DNA of 7,439 bases from an uncultured Maritalea sp. (GTDB taxonomy: Bacteria > Pseudomonadota > Alphaproteobacteria > Rhizobiales > Devosiaceae): assembly GCA_913055925.1 (NCBI GenBank), contig CAJXLH010000126.1, positions 1-7,439 of the forward strand. Reading direction: 5' to 3'. Shown here one piece after another: positions 5,781 through 7,439 of this stretch. The notes under the pieces are model-generated. The model did not search any database, had not been told where the DNA came from, and saw nothing but the letters and a program-made list of their open reading frames with translations. A program made the position numbers and the translations under genes. How positions within the stretch are numbered: position 1 is the stretch's first letter; the number at the start of each line of letters is the position of its first letter.

Positions 5781-6857
5781 ATGACCGAACAAGAACGCGA
5801 CAAAGACCAGAATCAGGTGACTATTAAAGATCTCGCGCGCGAGCTCGATCTTTCGATCACCACCATTTCGCGCGCGCTTAACGGCTATAGCGATGTTGGG
5901 GCAAAAACCCGCGACCGTGTGCAAAAAGCTGCGCGGGAACTTGGCTACACGCCAAACCGCAATGCCCAGCGATTGGTGACACAACGTTCTCACTCAATTG
6001 GGTGGATCAAGGAAGATGGCGCCCAGCACTTTGTGGACCCACACTTTGTGGAAGTGTTTGCAGGTGTGCTGCGTGAAGTGAAGATTTACGACTATGATGT
6101 GGTTTTCGCGTCGGGGCCGGAGGCTGAGTTGGTTCAGCTCTTTGATCGTTACGTTCGTGATCAAAGCGTGGATGGATTTATCCTTGAATTGCCGCGCCCA
6201 AATGATGACCGCATTACCTATTTGCTAGATGCGAAGCAGCCCTTTGTTGTGCACGGTCGTGATGAGAGATCCGAACAATATGCCTGGGTCGATGTGGACA
6301 ATTTTGGCATGTTCGAAACGTTGACCAACTTGATGCTGGCCGCCGGGCATAAAAAAATTGCCTTTATCAATGGTGATGAGCATTACGCGTTTGCGGTGGA
6401 ACGTCGACGCGGCGCAGAGCATGCGATGGAAGATCGCGGCAAAGCTGGCGATCATTTGGCGATCTACAACGCTGTGCACCCGATGGTGCACGCCGGCTAC
6501 CAACTGACCAAAAAGGCGCTTGAGGATAAAGAGGTCACGGCGATCCTTTATTCTTCCGCTGTAATGGCCGTTGAAGGTCAGGCTGCCATTGCCAGCGCGG
6601 GCCGTACGATTGGCAAAGATGTCGAAGTCGCCACCATGGATGATGAACTTCGGCATGTGGACCTCACTTCGCTCGAAGGGCTAATCAGTTTTGTGCGCTC
6701 GCCGCTTAATGAAAGTGGCCATGCCCTTGTGCGGCAATTGATGAAGCAAGTGCAGAAGAAAGGTGCGCCAGAAGGCGAGTTGATTCCAGCGCGTTTTTGT
6801 TTGCGACCAAGCCTGCCGCGTGATGTTGTTCCAGATCATTTTCAGATCGATGACTAA
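5781..6857 (+). CDS. aglR: LacI-family transcriptional regulator (AglR-like)
   Basis: This 358-residue protein most likely represses the divergent aglA-aglK unit. After a 12-residue polar tail, the N-terminal LacI domain reads VTIKDLARELDLSITTISRALNGY (13-36; helix-turn-helix), followed by the family's TRDRVQKAARELGYTPN and a hinge-helix region around 60-70. The rest is the two-lobe sugar-binding core, with family hallmarks such as DGFIL (131-135), WVDVDNFG (169-176) and GHKKIAFINGD (189-199), and runs to near the usual length. No good ribosome site precedes the ATG: AAGGAAG at 5752-5758 is too far, and no upstream in-frame start was found. The gene is 214 bases from the glucosidase start, with a CG-centred palindrome between. 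A DeoR-family regulator starts 63 bases downstream. The family is certain; the aglR identity is inferred from the neighbours. Confidence 0.92.
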   Translation: MTEQERDKDQNQVTIKDLARELDLSITTISRALNGYSDVGAKTRDRVQKAARELGYTPNRNAQRLVTQRSHSIGWIKEDGAQHFVDPHFVEVFAGVLREVKIYDYDVVFASGPEAELVQLFDRYVRDQSVDGFILELPRPNDDRITYLLDAKQPFVVHGRDERSEQYAWVDVDNFGMFETLTNLMLAAGHKKIAFINGDEHYAFAVERRRGAEHAMEDRGKAGDHLAIYNAVHPMVHAGYQLTKKALEDKEVTAILYSSAVMAVEGQAAIASAGRTIGKDVEVATMDDELRHVDLTSLEGLISFVRSPLNESGHALVRQLMKQVQKKGAPEGELIPARFCLRPSLPRDVVPDHFQIDD

Positions 6858-6860
6858 ACT

Positions 6861-6904
6861 TGCATATTTTTGCAGAATCATGCATTTTATTGCAAATTAC
6901 CGCA
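6861..6904 (+). repeat. Five helically phased TGCA-type direct repeats
   Basis: TGCA begins at 6861, 6871, 6881 and 6891, and CGCA at 6901: four perfect and one near-match copies at exactly 10-bp intervals, each followed by six mostly AT bases. They occupy the gap between the LacI stop and the DeoR-family start. Same-face spacing of about one helical turn is what DeoR-family proteins often use (tandem direct repeats at 10-11 bp), so an autoregulatory operator is the simplest reading. Several copies read TTGCA and could overlap a promoter; no clear -10 could be fixed. Confidence 0.6.
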
Positions 6905-6920
6905 ATAAGCAGCGTGATAC

Positions 6921-7439
6921 ATGACCGCCGAACTGAATAATCCAGATGTGAGACAATCCATTTTGGCGCAGCGCGCCAAGGGTGGCGTTCAGCTGGTCGC
7001 ACATGACTTGGCAGAAGAATTTGATATATCCCTCGATACGATCCGGCGCGATATTTTGGCGCTTGAGGCTTTGGGTGTTGTGAAGCGTGTGCGTGGCGGC
7101 GCGGTGCCCATTGCGGCCCCGGCGGCCACCATGCAAAGGCGGGCACAGACCAAAAGCCCTGAATATGCCGACATTGCCAAGGCGGCGGTTCAACATATAC
7201 GCCCGGGCATGGTTTTGTTGCTCGATGGTGGCAATACGGTCTTGGAAATTGCACGCAGCCTGCCCGATTACCCCGATTGCTTGGTCGTGACCCCCTGCCC
7301 GCTTGTGGCAGATGCCGCAATGAATAGCGGGAAAGAGACCATTTTATTGGGTGGCAAGCTAAGCCCGTTTGGTGGCATTTGTGTCGGTCCAACAGTGGTC
7401 GCCGGATTGCAAAATATTGCCGCTGACATTTGTTTTCTC
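6921..7439 (+). CDS. DeoR-family transcriptional regulator, 3' end outside window
   Basis: The first 173 residues are visible and no stop is reached before the edge. The N-terminal helix-turn-helix reads VAHDLAEEFDISLDTIRRDI (27-46), followed by the family's LEALGVVKRVRGGA (49-62). The DeoR C-terminal sugar-phosphate sensor domain begins at about residue 80, with LLLDGGNTVLEIA (99-111), VVTPCPLVA (122-130) and LLGGKLSP (142-149). Family members usually have about 250 residues, so roughly two thirds is present. They respond to phosphorylated sugars and often control a neighbouring catabolic operon, here presumably beyond the window. The ATG at 6921 lacks a clear ribosome site; a GTG at 6914 is out of frame. 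It follows the LacI gene on the same strand across a 63-base gap holding the phased TGCA repeats. The target pathway cannot be inferred. Confidence 0.9.
   Translation, partial: MTAELNNPDVRQSILAQRAKGGVQLVAHDLAEEFDISLDTIRRDILALEALGVVKRVRGGAVPIAAPAATMQRRAQTKSPEYADIAKAAVQHIRPGMVLLLDGGNTVLEIARSLPDYPDCLVVTPCPLVADAAMNSGKETILLGGKLSPFGGICVGPTVVAGLQNIAADICFL

Noticed and set aside
5826..5853. Dense palindromes (AAAGATC/GATCTTT and CTCGCGCGCGAG) at the start of the LacI gene
   Set aside because: They lie in the codons of the conserved helix-turn-helix and are explained by the protein sequence and GC-rich codon choice; an intragenic operator is possible but unsupported.
6706..7392. 228-codon minus-strand open frame
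   Set aside because: It is antisense to the LacI and DeoR regulator genes, and its translation is rich in His, Arg, Pro and Cys, as expected of a shadow frame.

Overview
The window looks like chromosomal DNA of an alphaproteobacterium, probably Hyphomicrobiales (rhizobia or Devosia-like) with moderate GC. This rests mainly on the sugar locus in its right half, whose proteins match the Sinorhizobium-type alpha-glucoside (agl) system in family and partial gene order. The genus cannot be fixed from sequence alone.

Left part (1-2872). A four-helix small membrane protein (136-477) is followed by about 950 bases without a convincing gene. That stretch holds a palindromic repeat element (681-801), a second short repeat-like hairpin (821-850), a GC-rich structured patch (about 955-1190) and a spaced perfect inverted repeat (1225-1287). 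Next come a minus-strand 93-residue membrane protein, a divergent hemerythrin-domain protein (1828-2385) and a 137-residue three-helix membrane protein with a strong ribosome binding site (2459-2872). Its stop codon overlaps that of the next gene, which lies tail-to-tail.

Sugar locus (2869-6857). A minus-strand pair encodes a GH13 alpha-glucosidase (AglA-like, 3902-5566) and, 28 bases downstream, a MalK/UgpC-family ABC ATPase (AglK/SmoK-like, 2869-3873). A LacI-family regulator (5781-6857) is transcribed divergently. The intergenic region has a good sigma-70-like promoter pointing at the glucosidase. A perfect 14-bp CG-centred palindrome lies just downstream of its -10, the expected position for a LacI-type repressor site. 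A hairpin lies in the leader. The likely logic is that sugar enters through an ABC transporter energised by the ATPase, the glucosidase cleaves it in the cytoplasm, and the LacI protein represses the pair until inducer appears. The binding-protein and permease genes (aglE, aglF, aglG) that precede aglA in the Sinorhizobium operon are absent here.

Right edge (6858-7439). A 63-base gap carries TGCA motifs at exact 10-bp spacing (6861, 6871, 6881, 6891, then CGCA at 6901). It leads into a DeoR-family regulator cut off by the window end. This phased array is the most unusual regulatory-looking signal seen. I found no defence system, CRISPR array, tRNA, rRNA or transposase gene.
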